The notes: generated from the sequence alone by a model not told the origin. A stretch of 64,000 bases of DNA from Bacteroidales bacterium (GCA_014800815.1 JAAVFI010000079.1:1-64000); one strand, 5' to 3'. Positions 24,306 to 33,205 are shown, numbered from the stretch's first letter. Numbers and translations: made by a program.

Positions 24306-27300
24306 TTATGCAGGTATGTGCCGGCGTATGTGGAAGTCGATGCCGAGGTCGGTGAGCGTAGTTATGAACTTACGCGTGAGCTTGACCTTGAGGGCCGTCG
24401 AGAGGCTCACCTTACGCTCGATGTCGGATGCGTATATTATCATCGACAGGGGCACGGGCACGGCATCGGGATGCGCGTCGGCGTAGAGAGTTTTGTCGTC
24501 GAGGGTCTGCATCACTTCGAGAGCCTGCTGCGGGTTGAGTTTGAGGGTGATCTCCTCAATGAGTTTGCCGCGCAGACCGTCGAGCGGATACATGTTCTCA
24601 AGCTGGAAACGGAGATTGCTGACGCCCGTCGAGCGATTGACAACTTGCTTGAACGAACCTGTGACGAGCACTGCCGTGCCCGGGATGCACAGATGCGCGA
24701 ACTCGGCACGCTGCTTCTCGAATATTGCAAAATCGGTAGTGCCGGTATAGTCTTCCACCTTTACAATGGTCATGGTGCTGTTGGTGAGCTTGCGCTCCTC
24801 AAGTGCCACTACCATGCCGGCGAAGGCAATCGGTCGGGGTGTGGGCGACGATATCTCGTTCTTCTCGGCGGCACTCACTTCCACGCCGTGGTTCACTTCG
24901 AGCCAGTAGGTGTCGAGCGGATGTGCCGAGAGGTACATACCCACGAGTTCGCGCTCTTTGTTGAGTCGCACAAGGGTGTCCCACGACGGTGCCGAGGGTA
25001 TTGCCGGACGGCTTGAGGCGCGTATCTCCTCGTCGTCGAAGGCAAAGAGAGATGTCGCCTGCAGCTTGGCTTCGCTCTGACGCTGAGCGCCGTAGCGCAG
25101 AAGTTGTTCGGCCACGGTCTCGCCTTTCTTGCCTGCTTCGGCAGCAAGATCTTCGCGCTTGGTGCCTTCGAAGCAGTCGAAGGCTCCCGAGAGGGCGAGG
25201 TTGTCGAATACGCGTCGGTTGATAGTCTGGGGCGGCACGCGCTCCACAAAATCATATATATCTTTGAAGGGTCCGCCCTGGGTACGGCACTCTATGATGC
25301 CGCGCACCACATCGGAGCCTATACCCTTGATAGCCGAAAGTCCGAAGCGGATGACTCCCGGCTCCGACACGCTGAAGTTGGAGAACGATTCGTTGATGTC
25401 GGGGCCCTTGACCTCAAGACCCATAGCACGGCACTCGTCCATATAGAACGAGAGCTTGGTGATATCGTCGAGGTTTCGGCTCAGTACCGCCGCCATGAAT
25501 TCTGCGGGATAGTTGGCCTTGAGGTAGCCTGTCTGGAATGCGACCCAGCTGTAGCAGGTGGCGTGGCTCTTGTTGAAGGCGTAGGAGGCGAATTTTTCCC
25601 ACTCGCTCCATATCTTCTCGAGCACGTCTTTCTTGTGTCCCTTGGCCTGACCGCCCTCCAGGAATTTATCCTTGAGCTCGTTCATCTTGTCGATGAGCTT
25701 CTTACCCATAGCTTTACGCAGGGTATCGCTCTGGCCGCGGGTAAAGCCTGCGAGCAGACGCGAGAGAAGCATCACCTGTTCCTGATATACCGTAATGCCG
25801 TAGGTATCTTTGAGATACACTTCCATTTCGGGTATATCGTATTTTATTTCCTGCCGTCCGTGCTTTCGCGCGATAAACTCCGGGATGTTCTCCATAGGGC
25901 CCGGACGGTAGAGCGCGTTCATCGCAATAAGGTCTTCGAATACGGTGGGCTGCAGTTCGCGCAGATAGCGCTGCATGCCCGGCGACTCGAACTGGAATGT
26001 ACCTACGGTGGCACCGCGGGAGTATAGCTCGTAGGTCTTGCGGTCGTCGATAGGTATGGTGTCGATGTCGAGGTCTATGCCGTAGCTTTGCTTGATGTTG
26101 GCCACAGCCTCGCGGATAATCGAGAGAGTCTTGAGACCGAGGAAGTCCATTTTGATAAGACCCGTATCCTCAATCACGCGGCCTTCGTACTGTGTGACGA
26201 GTATTCGGTCGCCGTTCTTGTCGTTTGCCGTGCTCACGGGTACCCAGTCGGTCACGTCGTCGCGACAGATGATTACGCCGCAGGCATGTACGCCCACGTT
26301 GCGAATCGTGCCCTCGAGTTTGTCGGCAAAGTTCATTATCTCTGCCACGCCCGGGTCGTGGTCCATTTCGGTCTTGAACTCGGGCACGTATTTTATACAG
26401 TTCGATACCGTCTGCTTGAGCTCTTTCGACTCGTCTTTCGGGTCGGCGGGCATGTGGCGTGGGATGAGCTTGGTGAGGCGGTTTGAGGTGGCAACGGGAT
26501 ACCTCATGACTCGTGCCACGTCTTTGATTGCCGACTTCGCGGCCATGGTGCCGTAGGTGATGATGTGTGCCACATTGGCGGCGCCATATCGCTCGGTCAC
26601 ATAGTTGAGCACGGTCTCGCGTCCGTCGTCGTCGAAGTCCACGTCGATATCAGGGAGCGAGATACGGTCGGGGTTGAGGAAGCGTTCGAAAAGGAGGTCG
26701 TACTTCAGAGGGTCTATCTGGGTGATGCCGAGGCAGTAGGCCACGACGGAGCCGGCAGCCGAACCACGGCCCGGGCCGATGCTCACGCCGAGCTGACGAC
26801 CTACGCGGATAAAGTCTTCCACGATAAGGAAGTAGCCGGGGAAACCCATGGTCTTCATTATATGGAGCTCGAAGCGTATGCGGTCGTCGACTTCCTCGCT
26901 CAGAGGGGTGCCGTAGCGGCGTGCGGCGCCCTCGTAGGTAATCTTGCGGAGGTAGTCGGCCTCGAATTTTATTCGGTACAACTTCTCGTAGCCGCCGAGA
27001 CGCTCTATTTTCTTGCGTCCTTCTTCTTCGGAGACCACGACATTGCCGTTCTCGTCGCGGGTAAACTCGTCAAAGAGCTCCTGCTCGGTGATGCGGCTGC
27101 GGTATTCCTCCTCGGTGCCGAATTCCTTGGGAATGGCGAAGTTGGGCATGATAGGCGCATGGTCGATGTCGTATTCTTCGACCTTTGCGGCTATCTCAAG
27201 TGTATTTTCGAGAACCTCGGGTATGTCGGCAAATACTTGGCTCATCTCCGCCGAAGTCTTGAACCACTCCTGCTTTGAGTAGAGCATACGGTCTTCGTCG

Positions 27301-28136
27301 CTCACAAAGTGGTTGGTGGCGAGGCATATAAGTTTGTCGTGAGCTTCGGCGTCGGCTTCGTCTACGAAGTGTACGTCGTTGCTCGCTATCAGCTTTACGT
27401 TGTGCTTGCGGGCGAGCTCGATGAGCTGCGGCTCTATCTGCCGCTGGAGCTCATAGGTCTCGTGATTGGCTCGCGACTGGGTGGCCTTGTGGCGCTGCAG
27501 CTCGATGTAGTAGTCGTCGCCGAACATCTCCTTCCACCACGCCACGGCGCGGTCGGCACCTTCGATGTCGCCGTTGCGGAGCAGTGTCGGGATTTCGCCG
27601 CCAAGACATGCCGAGCATATTATAAGGCCTTCGCGGTGAGCCTCAAGTTCTTTCTTGTCGGTACGCGGATGATAGTAGTAGCCCTCGGTCCAGGCCTTCG
27701 ATACGAGCTTTATCAGATTTTTGTAGCCGCGTTCGTTCTTGGCGAGCACCACGAGGTGGCGGCCCTTGTCTTTCTGGTCGGTACGATCGTGCAGGTCGTT
27801 GCGCGCCACATACATCTCGCAGCCGAGGATGGGCTTGAGATACTTGGCCTGAGCGTGCTCGAGCTCTGCGCGGGCTGCTTCGATTGCCTCGGCGTCGCCC
27901 GACTCCTCGGCGGCTTTAAGGGCATCGCGGGCCTTGCCGATTTCGCCTTTCACCTTCTTGTTGTGCTTCTTCACATCGTTGAAGAAGGCTTTGGCACCGA
28001 ACATGTTGCCGTGGTCGGTGATGGCGAGCGCCGGCATCCCGTCTGCTACGGCCTTCTTGATAAGGCCCGATACCGACGAGAGTCCGTCCAGAAGTGAATA
28101 TGAGGTGTGTACGTGTAGATGTACGAACTGCGACAT
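24306..28136 (-). CDS. dnaE: DNA polymerase III subunit alpha
   Basis: This 1276-residue replicative polymerase catalytic subunit contains an N-terminal PHP domain (FVHLHVHTSYSLLDGLSS, AITDHGNMFGAKAF). The catalytic aspartates lie in RISLPDIDVDFDDDGRETV, with GPGRGSAAGSVVAYCLGIT nearby. The fingers region has MNALYRPGPMENIPEFI and AYGITVYQEQ-like YGITVYQEQVMLLSRL. A helix-hairpin-helix part (AIKGIGSDVV) and an OB fold near the C-terminus (RPIAFAGMVVALEER) follow. There is no exonuclease domain, so it is the DnaE rather than the PolC type. The length is normal for Bacteroidales, where an insert of ~100 residues in the PHP region is common. Confidence 0.96.
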   Translation of the reverse strand: MSQFVHLHVHTSYSLLDGLSSVSGLIKKAVADGMPALAITDHGNMFGAKAFFNDVKKHNKKVKGEIGKARDALKAAEESGDAEAIEAARAELEHAQAKYLKPILGCEMYVARNDLHDRTDQKDKGRHLVVLAKNERGYKNLIKLVSKAWTEGYYYHPRTDKKELEAHREGLIICSACLGGEIPTLLRNGDIEGADRAVAWWKEMFGDDYYIELQRHKATQSRANHETYELQRQIEPQLIELARKHNVKLIASNDVHFVDEADAEAHDKLICLATNHFVSDEDRMLYSKQEWFKTSAEMSQVFADIPEVLENTLEIAAKVEEYDIDHAPIMPNFAIPKEFGTEEEYRSRITEQELFDEFTRDENGNVVVSEEEGRKKIERLGGYEKLYRIKFEADYLRKITYEGAARRYGTPLSEEVDDRIRFELHIMKTMGFPGYFLIVEDFIRVGRQLGVSIGPGRGSAAGSVVAYCLGITQIDPLKYDLLFERFLNPDRISLPDIDVDFDDDGRETVLNYVTERYGAANVAHIITYGTMAAKSAIKDVARVMRYPVATSNRLTKLIPRHMPADPKDESKELKQTVSNCIKYVPEFKTEMDHDPGVAEIMNFADKLEGTIRNVGVHACGVIICRDDVTDWVPVSTANDKNGDRILVTQYEGRVIEDTGLIKMDFLGLKTLSIIREAVANIKQSYGIDLDIDTIPIDDRKTYELYSRGATVGTFQFESPGMQRYLRELQPTVFEDLIAMNALYRPGPMENIPEFIARKHGRQEIKYDIPEMEVYLKDTYGITVYQEQVMLLSRLLAGFTRGQSDTLRKAMGKKLIDKMNELKDKFLEGGQAKGHKKDVLEKIWSEWEKFASYAFNKSHATCYSWVAFQTGYLKANYPAEFMAAVLSRNLDDITKLSFYMDECRAMGLEVKGPDINESFSNFSVSEPGVIRFGLSAIKGIGSDVVRGIIECRTQGGPFKDIYDFVERVPPQTINRRVFDNLALSGAFDCFEGTKREDLAAEAGKKGETVAEQLLRYGAQRQSEAKLQATSLFAFDDEEIRASSRPAIPSAPSWDTLVRLNKERELVGMYLSAHPLDTYWLEVNHGVEVSAAEKNEISSPTPRPIAFAGMVVALEERKLTNSTMTIVKVEDYTGTTDFAIFEKQRAEFAHLCIPGTAVLVTGSFKQVVNRSTGVSNLRFQLENMYPLDGLRGKLIEEITLKLNPQQALEVMQTLDDKTLYADAHPDAVPVPLSMIIYASDIERKVSLSTALKVKLTRKFITTLTDLGIDFHIRRHIPA

Positions 28137-28178
28137 AGATTGATTCTTTTCGAGGTGAGAGAGATAGGGTTGCCGGCT

Positions 28179-28904
28179 TTAACGGTTGCCAAGCTCCGAC
28201 GGGTGCTTGAGGAAATACTGCTTGAGGATTTCCTCGATATTGAAGTAGTAGCCTTCAAGGCCTTTTCCCGACTGATTGTTGACGCTTATGTAGTCGAAGT
28301 GCGGGGGCTGGAATTCCTGCGATTTGGCAGTGATGCCGGAGAGATTCAGGAAGTCGTACTCGTGCTGAGGATACACTACGATGAAGGCGTTGTCGGTGTC
28401 GGCGCCGGTGCCCGAGGCCGCTATCACGAGCAGGAGGTGGTTGAGCTTGTACTGCCATATCTTGGCGAGGTCGTACTTGCGGTTCTGCTCGTACACGAAT
28501 ATGCGGTTGGTGAGCTGGCGGAGGTCTACGGGATTGTCGTCGATTACCTGGAGGGCGTAGTCGAGCATCTTGTCGCGGTCGGCACGTGTGCGTTTCTCAC
28601 GGGCATATACCGGCAGAAGTTCGTTGAGCAGGGCTGGGTTGGGAGCCTCGCGGTAGGGGTCGTAGTCCTCCTGGAACATTGTTCCGTAGTAGAAATACTG
28701 AAATTCCTCGGCAGTCATCGTGGTGTCGTTGGCAAGGAACGACTTGAGCAGGCGAGGGTAGTAGTACTGAGAATTTTCGTCGACACTCGCTTTGGCTATA
28801 GCTTCGAGGTCGGGCTTGCCAAGCTCAGTGCGCGCCGTCGACTTACCGTAAGCCGACACGATTGCCGCAATGCTCACGGCTATAAGCAGGAGATACTTTT
28901 TCAT
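28179..28904 (-). CDS. DUF4919 domain secreted protein
   Basis: This 241-residue protein has a signal peptide (MKKYLLLIAVSIAAIVSAYG). Its core (EEFQYFYYGTMFQEDYDPYR, and PQHEYDFLNLSGI near the C-terminus) is typical of the Bacteroidetes DUF4919 family, whose function is unknown. The ATG at 28904 is chosen for the signal peptide. It overlaps the stop of the upstream membrane protein gene by 4 bases (ATGA), so the two are translationally coupled. The longer open frame to 29267 reads through that gene and is rejected. Confidence 0.78.
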   Translation of the reverse strand: MKKYLLLIAVSIAAIVSAYGKSTARTELGKPDLEAIAKASVDENSQYYYPRLLKSFLANDTTMTAEEFQYFYYGTMFQEDYDPYREAPNPALLNELLPVYAREKRTRADRDKMLDYALQVIDDNPVDLRQLTNRIFVYEQNRKYDLAKIWQYKLNHLLLVIAASGTGADTDNAFIVVYPQHEYDFLNLSGITAKSQEFQPPHFDYISVNNQSGKGLEGYYFNIEEILKQYFLKHPSELGNR

Positions 28905-29377
28905 AGCACCGACATTACAGCTATCGCGGCCATTACGGAGCTTACCACTGCGGGCAGACCCTGAGCCGCGAGATACGACAGAAAACGGGGAGAATTTATA
29001 GCCATACGGGGGCTGCGGGGCGTGCGCATATATGCAGCGCCGCCGAAGAACGCGCCCAGTGCCGAGCACAGTATCATCGAGGCCGCCGTGGGCGAGAGCA
29101 GATAGCCGAGCAGTGCACCGGTGAGTGCGCCGCCGCATATATATCCGCGGCCGTACTTGGCTGATTGAGGCTGAAGTACGCGGAGACCCAGAACGATAGC
29201 CGTGGCCACGGCCCAATAGATATAAACCTGTGTGGTGATATATTGTGCGCCCGAAAGGCCTGCACAAACCAGCGATGTGTACGACAGCACTACCGACGGC
29301 ACACGGGGCACAAACAGCAGTGCCGCACTCACTGTGGCAAGCACGATGGCGATTATAGCGAGGGATGAAAGTGTCAT
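28901..29377 (-). CDS. Small glycine-rich inner-membrane protein, function unknown
   Basis: This 158-residue protein has about five hydrophobic segments. Small-residue-rich stretches such as GGALTGALLGYLLSPTAA and SALGAFFGGAAYM recall DUF456-like membrane proteins, but I cannot assign it firmly. The ATG at 29377 lies 5 bases after a -7 element, so the mRNA may be nearly leaderless. The stop overlaps the start of the DUF4919 gene. Confidence 0.6.
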   Translation of the reverse strand: MTLSSLAIIAIVLATVSAALLFVPRVPSVVLSYTSLVCAGLSGAQYITTQVYIYWAVATAIVLGLRVLQPQSAKYGRGYICGGALTGALLGYLLSPTAASMILCSALGAFFGGAAYMRTPRSPRMAINSPRFLSYLAAQGLPAVVSSVMAAIAVMSVL

Positions 29378-29382
29378 ACCTG

Positions 29383-29390
29383 CAAAATTA
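29383..29390 (-). promoter_or_regulatory. -7 element TAATTTTG abutting a start codon
   Basis: On the minus strand TAATTTTG is followed by five bases and the ATG at 29377. Transcription would begin at or within a few bases of the start codon. Confidence 0.5.
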
Positions 29391-29521
29391 CCAAAAAATA
29401 TCCCGGCACCACAATATTTCACTTAAATTAACGGCTCAAAGTAAATAACTTTTTGTGTTAACATATCTTAATCAGCGAACTCGCCCGCAGCATCCTGCGT
29501 CATATAAAGAAACTACATCCT

Positions 29522-29575
29522 ATGGCAAGTCAATACTACATTCGTCAAACATTAACATATACCCCGGAATCATGA
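29522..29575 (+). CDS. Possible 17-residue leader peptide overlapping the transporter start
   Basis: A short frame (MASQYYIRQTLTYTPES) starts at 29522 and ends with TGA at 29573-29575. That TGA overlaps the transporter ATG at 29572 as ATGA. It is in another frame from the transporter. It could couple translation or be a chance frame. There are no runs of one amino acid as in classical attenuators. Confidence 0.25.
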   Translation: MASQYYIRQTLTYTPES

Positions 29576-31272
29576 GTTGGATAGCAGACATACTTCGCGA
29601 ATATCCGGCTCTCGCGCTGTTTCTAACCGTCGGCGTCGGATTCTTTATAGGAAAAATCAAAATCGGCAACTTCTCGCTCGGAAGTGTCACAGCTGTGCTC
29701 CTCGTGGGTGTGGTTGTGGGTCAGCTCGACATCACTCTTTCCGATCAGCTCAAGACCGTATTCTTCATGATGTTCCTCTTCTCGGTGGGCTACAGCGTCG
29801 GTCCTAAATTTTTCCATTCGCTCCGCGGAATGGGACTCAAGCAGGTGCTCTTTGCAGTGCTTATGTCGCTCAGTTGCTTCGGCGTAACAGTACTCATTGC
29901 CAAGATTTTCTCCTACACTCCGGGCGAAACCGTCGGCCTTTTCGGTGGTTCGCAGACCTGCTCATCTCTAATAGGAGTGGGTGGCGATGCCATTAAGAAT
30001 CTCAATATATCGGAAGCCGCCAAGCAGCACGAAACCAACATCTTACCCGTGTGCTACGCCGTGACATATATCTTCGGCACACTCGGTACTGTCATCATCC
30101 TCGGCACCTTCGGTCCCAAACTTCTCGGCGGTCTTGAATACGTCAAAAAAGACACCGCCGAACTCGAAGCGCAGATGAATCGCAACGTGTGGGAGTCCGA
30201 CCCCGCATTTGTACGCGCCGCCCGCGGAAATGCCTATCGCGCCTATGTAGCCGAAAATGAATTTTTCGAGCATCCGCGTACAATCAAGGAGGTCGAGCGG
30301 TATCTCCACGCAGGAGGAGCGGTAGTCTTCGTCGACCGTGTGCGCTCGAAGCACGGAGTCACCCCCGCATCGCCTCGCCGTACCATAGCTACGGGCGATA
30401 CGATAGTTGTTTGTGGCACACGCTCGCAACTCTTCGGATGTACCGAACTTATCGGAGAAGAGGTGCACGATAAAGAACTTCTTGACTATCCCGTAGTGCG
30501 CCTGCAGGTGCTCCTCCGCCGCAAGAAGGCCGGCGAAATAACACTGCGTCGCCTCTACGATAAACCGTTTATGCACGGAGTGCTCATCGAGCGTATCACA
30601 CGTCGTGGACGCGAAGTGCCTGTCGAAGGTGGCACCACACTTATGCGCTCCGACAAAGTAACCCTTATCGGCCGTAACGACAATATCCACAAGGCTGCGT
30701 CGCGACTCGGCGTGGTCGACCGACCTACCGTGGCCACCGACATCATGTTCCTCGGTCTCGCCCTCTTTATAGGCGGTTTCCTCGGGGCAATATCCATAGT
30801 TATCGGAGGTGTGCCCGTGAGCTTTGGCACAAGCGGAGGCGCCCTCATTGCCGGCCTCGTATTCGGATGGTTGCGTTCGCGTCATCCGTCGGTAGGCCAA
30901 ATCCCCGATTCCGCCCTGTGGCTTATGAACCACCTGGGCCTCAACGTATTCATCGCCGTTGTGGGCATCAACGCCGCCACCTCCTTTATGGCCGGCCTGC
31001 GCGAAGTCGGATGGATGCTCCTCGTGGTCGGCGCCATAGGCACCACCATACCACTCCTCATCGGGCTGTGGCTCGGTCACAAAGTATTCCGTTTCCACCC
31101 CGCGCTCACTCTCGGCTGCTGTGCCGGCACACGCACCTGCACCGCCGCCCTCGGCGCAGTCCAGGATTCCCTCGGCAGCACCCTCCCCGCCATGGGCTAC
31201 ACCGTGACCTATGCCGTCAGCAACATCCTCCTCGTCATCTGGGGCATACTTACGGTGTATATTGTGGCGTGA
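29572..31272 (+). CDS. AspT/YidE-family transporter with two TrkA_C domains
   Basis: This 566-residue inner-membrane transporter is built as two membrane halves with related motifs (GLFGGSQTCSSLIGVGGDAI and LTLGCCAGTRTCTAALGAVQ) flanking two cytoplasmic TrkA_C/RCK_C domains (about residues 210-390). This is the layout of the aspartate:alanine exchanger family. The ATG at 29572 is selected because MSWIADILREYPALALFL begins the first membrane helix. The frame to 29455 would add polar residues with no support. AspT members exchange aspartate for alanine, but no decarboxylase is nearby, so the substrate is uncertain. Confidence 0.8.
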   Translation: MSWIADILREYPALALFLTVGVGFFIGKIKIGNFSLGSVTAVLLVGVVVGQLDITLSDQLKTVFFMMFLFSVGYSVGPKFFHSLRGMGLKQVLFAVLMSLSCFGVTVLIAKIFSYTPGETVGLFGGSQTCSSLIGVGGDAIKNLNISEAAKQHETNILPVCYAVTYIFGTLGTVIILGTFGPKLLGGLEYVKKDTAELEAQMNRNVWESDPAFVRAARGNAYRAYVAENEFFEHPRTIKEVERYLHAGGAVVFVDRVRSKHGVTPASPRRTIATGDTIVVCGTRSQLFGCTELIGEEVHDKELLDYPVVRLQVLLRRKKAGEITLRRLYDKPFMHGVLIERITRRGREVPVEGGTTLMRSDKVTLIGRNDNIHKAASRLGVVDRPTVATDIMFLGLALFIGGFLGAISIVIGGVPVSFGTSGGALIAGLVFGWLRSRHPSVGQIPDSALWLMNHLGLNVFIAVVGINAATSFMAGLREVGWMLLVVGAIGTTIPLLIGLWLGHKVFRFHPALTLGCCAGTRTCTAALGAVQDSLGSTLPAMGYTVTYAVSNILLVIWGILTVYIVA

Positions 31273-31302
31273 ATATCGGCTTATCGGTATGACATAAGAA
31301 CT

Positions 31303-31355
31303 TATACTGCAAAATTATTGTATATATAATACATATACATTAACTTTGCAGTATA
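31303..31355 (+). promoter_or_regulatory. Toxin-antitoxin promoter with operator inverted repeat
   Basis: ATTG (31317-31320), 20 bases and TAACTTTG (31341-31348) form the promoter. TATACTGCAAA (31303-31313) and TTTGCAGTATA (31345-31355) are exact 11-base inverted arms. The right arm overlaps the -7 element, so binding of the ribbon-helix-helix antitoxin here would block transcription. Confidence 0.65.
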
Positions 31356-31368
31356 AAATATTACAGCC

Positions 31369-31623
31369 GTGGATATAGCTTTAAAGAAGAATCAAAGTTT
31401 TCGTTTATCGGTAGATCTTATCGACCGCCTCAAGCAATTGGCTAAGCGTCAGAACCGCAGTCTCAACAACTATGTTGAAACCTTGCTCCTTGATGCGGCC
31501 TATAATGAGCCCAATGCTACTACAATAGCAGCCATGAAAGAGGCAGAAAGTGGAGCCCTCCGTAATGAACCGGCCCTTGACTTGACTTCGATTCAAGCCA
31601 TGGAAAAATCCATGGGCTTATGA
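31369..31623 (+). CDS. Antitoxin, ribbon-helix-helix type
   Basis: This 84-residue protein starts at a GTG (31369), 20 bases after the -7 element. The N-terminal part (NQSFRLSVDLIDRLKQLA, then KRQNRSLNNYVETLLLDA) fits a MetJ/Arc ribbon-helix-helix DNA-binding fold. The C-terminal ~35 residues should wrap the toxin. It overlaps the downstream toxin gene by four bases (ATGA). Antitoxins of this arrangement neutralise the toxin and repress their own promoter, which here carries a matching palindrome. Confidence 0.8.
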   Translation: MDIALKKNQSFRLSVDLIDRLKQLAKRQNRSLNNYVETLLLDAAYNEPNATTIAAMKEAESGALRNEPALDLTSIQAMEKSMGL

Positions 31624-31895
31624 AAAAACTCAAGCCGACCGGTCAGTACAAGAAGGACTATAAGCGCTTTCGCCACAACCCAAAGAAAGTCGAAAAACTC
31701 TTCAAAATTTTAGGATTACTTCAGAACGAACTTCCAATACCGGAAGAAAATCGTCCACACCCTCTGACAGGGAATTATGCCGGGCATATGGAGTGCCACA
31801 TAGAAGGTGATTTCCTGTTAATATGGTTTGATCCGAATACCGACGAAATCAGCCTTGTACGATTAGGATCTCATTCCGAGCTGTTTGGCTCGTGA
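31620..31895 (+). CDS. YafQ-family mRNA interferase toxin
   Basis: This 91-residue RelE-superfamily toxin has the YafQ-like pattern: an N-terminal GQYKKDYKRFRHNP, RPHPLTGNYAGHMECHIEGD, LLIWFDPNTDEISLVRLGSHSELF. YafQ cuts mRNA on the ribosome, and the C-terminal HSELF contains the histidine usually needed. It is coupled to the upstream antitoxin by an ATGA overlap. Its last codons overlap, on the opposite strand, a fragment that resembles the same antitoxin. Confidence 0.85.
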   Translation: MKKLKPTGQYKKDYKRFRHNPKKVEKLFKILGLLQNELPIPEENRPHPLTGNYAGHMECHIEGDFLLIWFDPNTDEISLVRLGSHSELFGS

Positions 31896-31949
31896 TAAAC
31901 CGCCTCAAGCAGAATCCATTCGACATAGTTGTTCAAGCTTCTTCGATCA
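31871..31949 (-). pseudogene. Inverted fragment of a related antitoxin gene
   Basis: Reading the minus strand from 31949 gives RRSLNNYVEWILLEAVYHEP, then NSSE and a stop. This is close to residues RSLNNYVETLLLDAAYNEPN of the intact antitoxin at 31369-31623. The fragment lies tail-to-tail with the toxin and overlaps its stop codon. It has no start and no toxin partner, so it is a scrap of a second, inverted toxin-antitoxin locus. Confidence 0.6.
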
Positions 31950-31980
31950 TTATAAAAATTAATCTCCGTAAAGACAGAAA

Positions 31981-32013
31981 AAAGCGCCTTCGGCACTGTG
32001 CCGAAGGCGCTTT
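31981..32013. terminator. Bidirectional terminator between toxin and thioredoxin genes
   Basis: AAAGCGCCTTCGGC (31981-31994) and GCCGAAGGCGCTTT (32000-32013) form a perfect 14-bp stem with a 5-base loop. On the minus strand it continues into a T-rich tract, so it ends the thioredoxin transcript and probably the toxin transcript too. Confidence 0.85.
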
Positions 32014-32036
32014 CGCAATTGGTATGAGAGGGGTGT

Positions 32037-32354
32037 TTAAAATTCGTCACTCTTGGTTTCGAGGTGATCTTTGAGCTTGTCGACGAGAGTGTCGATCTGC
32101 TGAACACCTACGGCACGCCATACGGCTTCGCCGTTCTTGAAGAGGATAAGAGTAGGCACTGAGCGTACGTTGTATTCCGCGGCAAGTGCCTGATTCTGGT
32201 CGATATCGACTTTAAGAATATTGGCCTTGTCACCTATTCTTTTCTTTACATCTTCGAGTATAGGGCTCATCACCTTGCACGGACCGCACCAGGTGGCAAA
32301 GAAGTCCACGAGGGTGGGTTTGTTTTCATTGATAATTTTGTTGAAGTCGCTCAT
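32037..32354 (-). CDS. trxA: Thioredoxin (second copy)
   Basis: This 105-residue thioredoxin has FATWCGPCKVMSPIL and the cis-proline motif SVPTLILFKNGE. It is clearly diverged from the thioredoxin at 23939-24256 and has a different context: alone, with its own bidirectional terminator. Both lack signal peptides, so both act in the cytoplasm. Several thioredoxins per genome is normal in Bacteroidales, which depend on them for oxidative stress resistance. Confidence 0.93.
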   Translation of the reverse strand: MSDFNKIINENKPTLVDFFATWCGPCKVMSPILEDVKKRIGDKANILKVDIDQNQALAAEYNVRSVPTLILFKNGEAVWRAVGVQQIDTLVDKLKDHLETKSDEF

Positions 32355-32471
32355 AGTGCGTATATGTTTAAGTTATTATTTTTTGTTTCTGACTCTATAA
32401 CAATCGCGCGTGCATATCTGTTCGATTAAGCACTCTCTAAAAAATTATTTGGTGTGTACGGCGAAAAACAC

Positions 32472-32479
32472 TAAATTTG
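32472..32479 (+). promoter_or_regulatory. -7 element TAAATTTG four bases before the ftsE start
   Basis: TAAATTTG at 32472-32479 is followed by CCGT and the ATG at 32484. A start site ~7 bases downstream falls on the start codon, predicting a leaderless mRNA. The ATG context has no ribosome-binding site. Confidence 0.5.
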
Positions 32480-32483
32480 CCGT

Positions 32484-33149
32484 ATGGAGAAAATAATTGA
32501 ATACTCTAAAGTAGAGGTAATGCGCAACGAGCACATTGCTCTGCGTGATGTGGACTTCGCCGTATCTCCCGGCGAATTTGTGTATCTGCTCGGGCGTGTA
32601 GGCAGCGGTAAGACTTCTTTGTTGAAAACGATTTATGCCGAAGTCCCGGTCACAACAGGCTCTGCAAGGGTCTTCGATTACGACCTCCTCTCTATAAAGA
32701 GTTCGCAGGTGCCCATGCTCAGGCGCAAAATCGGTATCGTATTCCAGGACTTCCAGCTGCTGCAGGACCGCACGGCCTTCGCCAACCTTGAATTCGTGCT
32801 CCAGGCCACGGGCTGGAAAGACCGCCATGAGCGCGACGAGCGTATAGACACTGTGCTCCGTCAGGTGGGAATGGCTACCAAAGCCTATAAGATGCCGCAC
32901 CAGCTCTCCGGCGGTGAGCAGCAGCGCATTGTCATTGCGCGGGCTCTCCTCAATAATCCCGGTCTTATCATCGCCGACGAGCCTACAGGGAATCTCGACC
33001 CCGAGACCGGCGACCAGATTATGACTCATCTCTACAACATTTCTCAGCAGGAAGGCGTTGCCGTAGTTGTGGCCACTCACAATCACGGGTTTGTGCGCCG
33101 CTTCCCCGGACGTGTGCTGCGATGCGAGCGCAAGATGCTCATTGAGTGA
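32484..33149 (+). CDS. ftsE: Cell-division ATP-binding protein FtsE
   Basis: This 221-residue ABC ATPase has Walker [11 protein letters not shown]-loop FQDFQLL, signature LSGGEQQR, Walker [10 protein letters not shown] and H-loop ATHN. The pattern [15 protein letters not shown] with [19 protein letters not shown] is characteristic of Bacteroidetes FtsE. With FtsX it controls murein hydrolases at the division site. ftsX is not adjacent, which is usual in this phylum. It probably starts from a leaderless mRNA. Confidence 0.88.
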   Translation: MEKIIEYSKVEVMRNEHIALRDVDFAVSPGEFVYLLGRVGSGKTSLLKTIYAEVPVTTGSARVFDYDLLSIKSSQVPMLRRKIGIVFQDFQLLQDRTAFANLEFVLQATGWKDRHERDERIDTVLRQVGMATKAYKMPHQLSGGEQQRIVIARALLNNPGLIIADEPTGNLDPETGDQIMTHLYNISQQEGVAVVVATHNHGFVRRFPGRVLRCERKMLIE

Positions 33150-33150
33150 A

Positions 33151-33182
33151 TTTGCTCCGCTGAGCCAAAGTAACTATATTTG
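33151..33182 (+). promoter_or_regulatory. Promoter of the 33206 gene and cyclophilin operon
   Basis: TTTG (33151-33154), 20 bases and TATATTTG (33175-33182) match the Bacteroidetes consensus exactly. The ATG is at 33206. Confidence 0.75.
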
Positions 33183-33205
33183 CCGAAATTTTCATTGTTA
33201 GTTTT

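Noticed and set aside
30043-31098. 351-codon open frame on the minus strand
   Set aside because: Antisense shadow of the AspT-like transporter.
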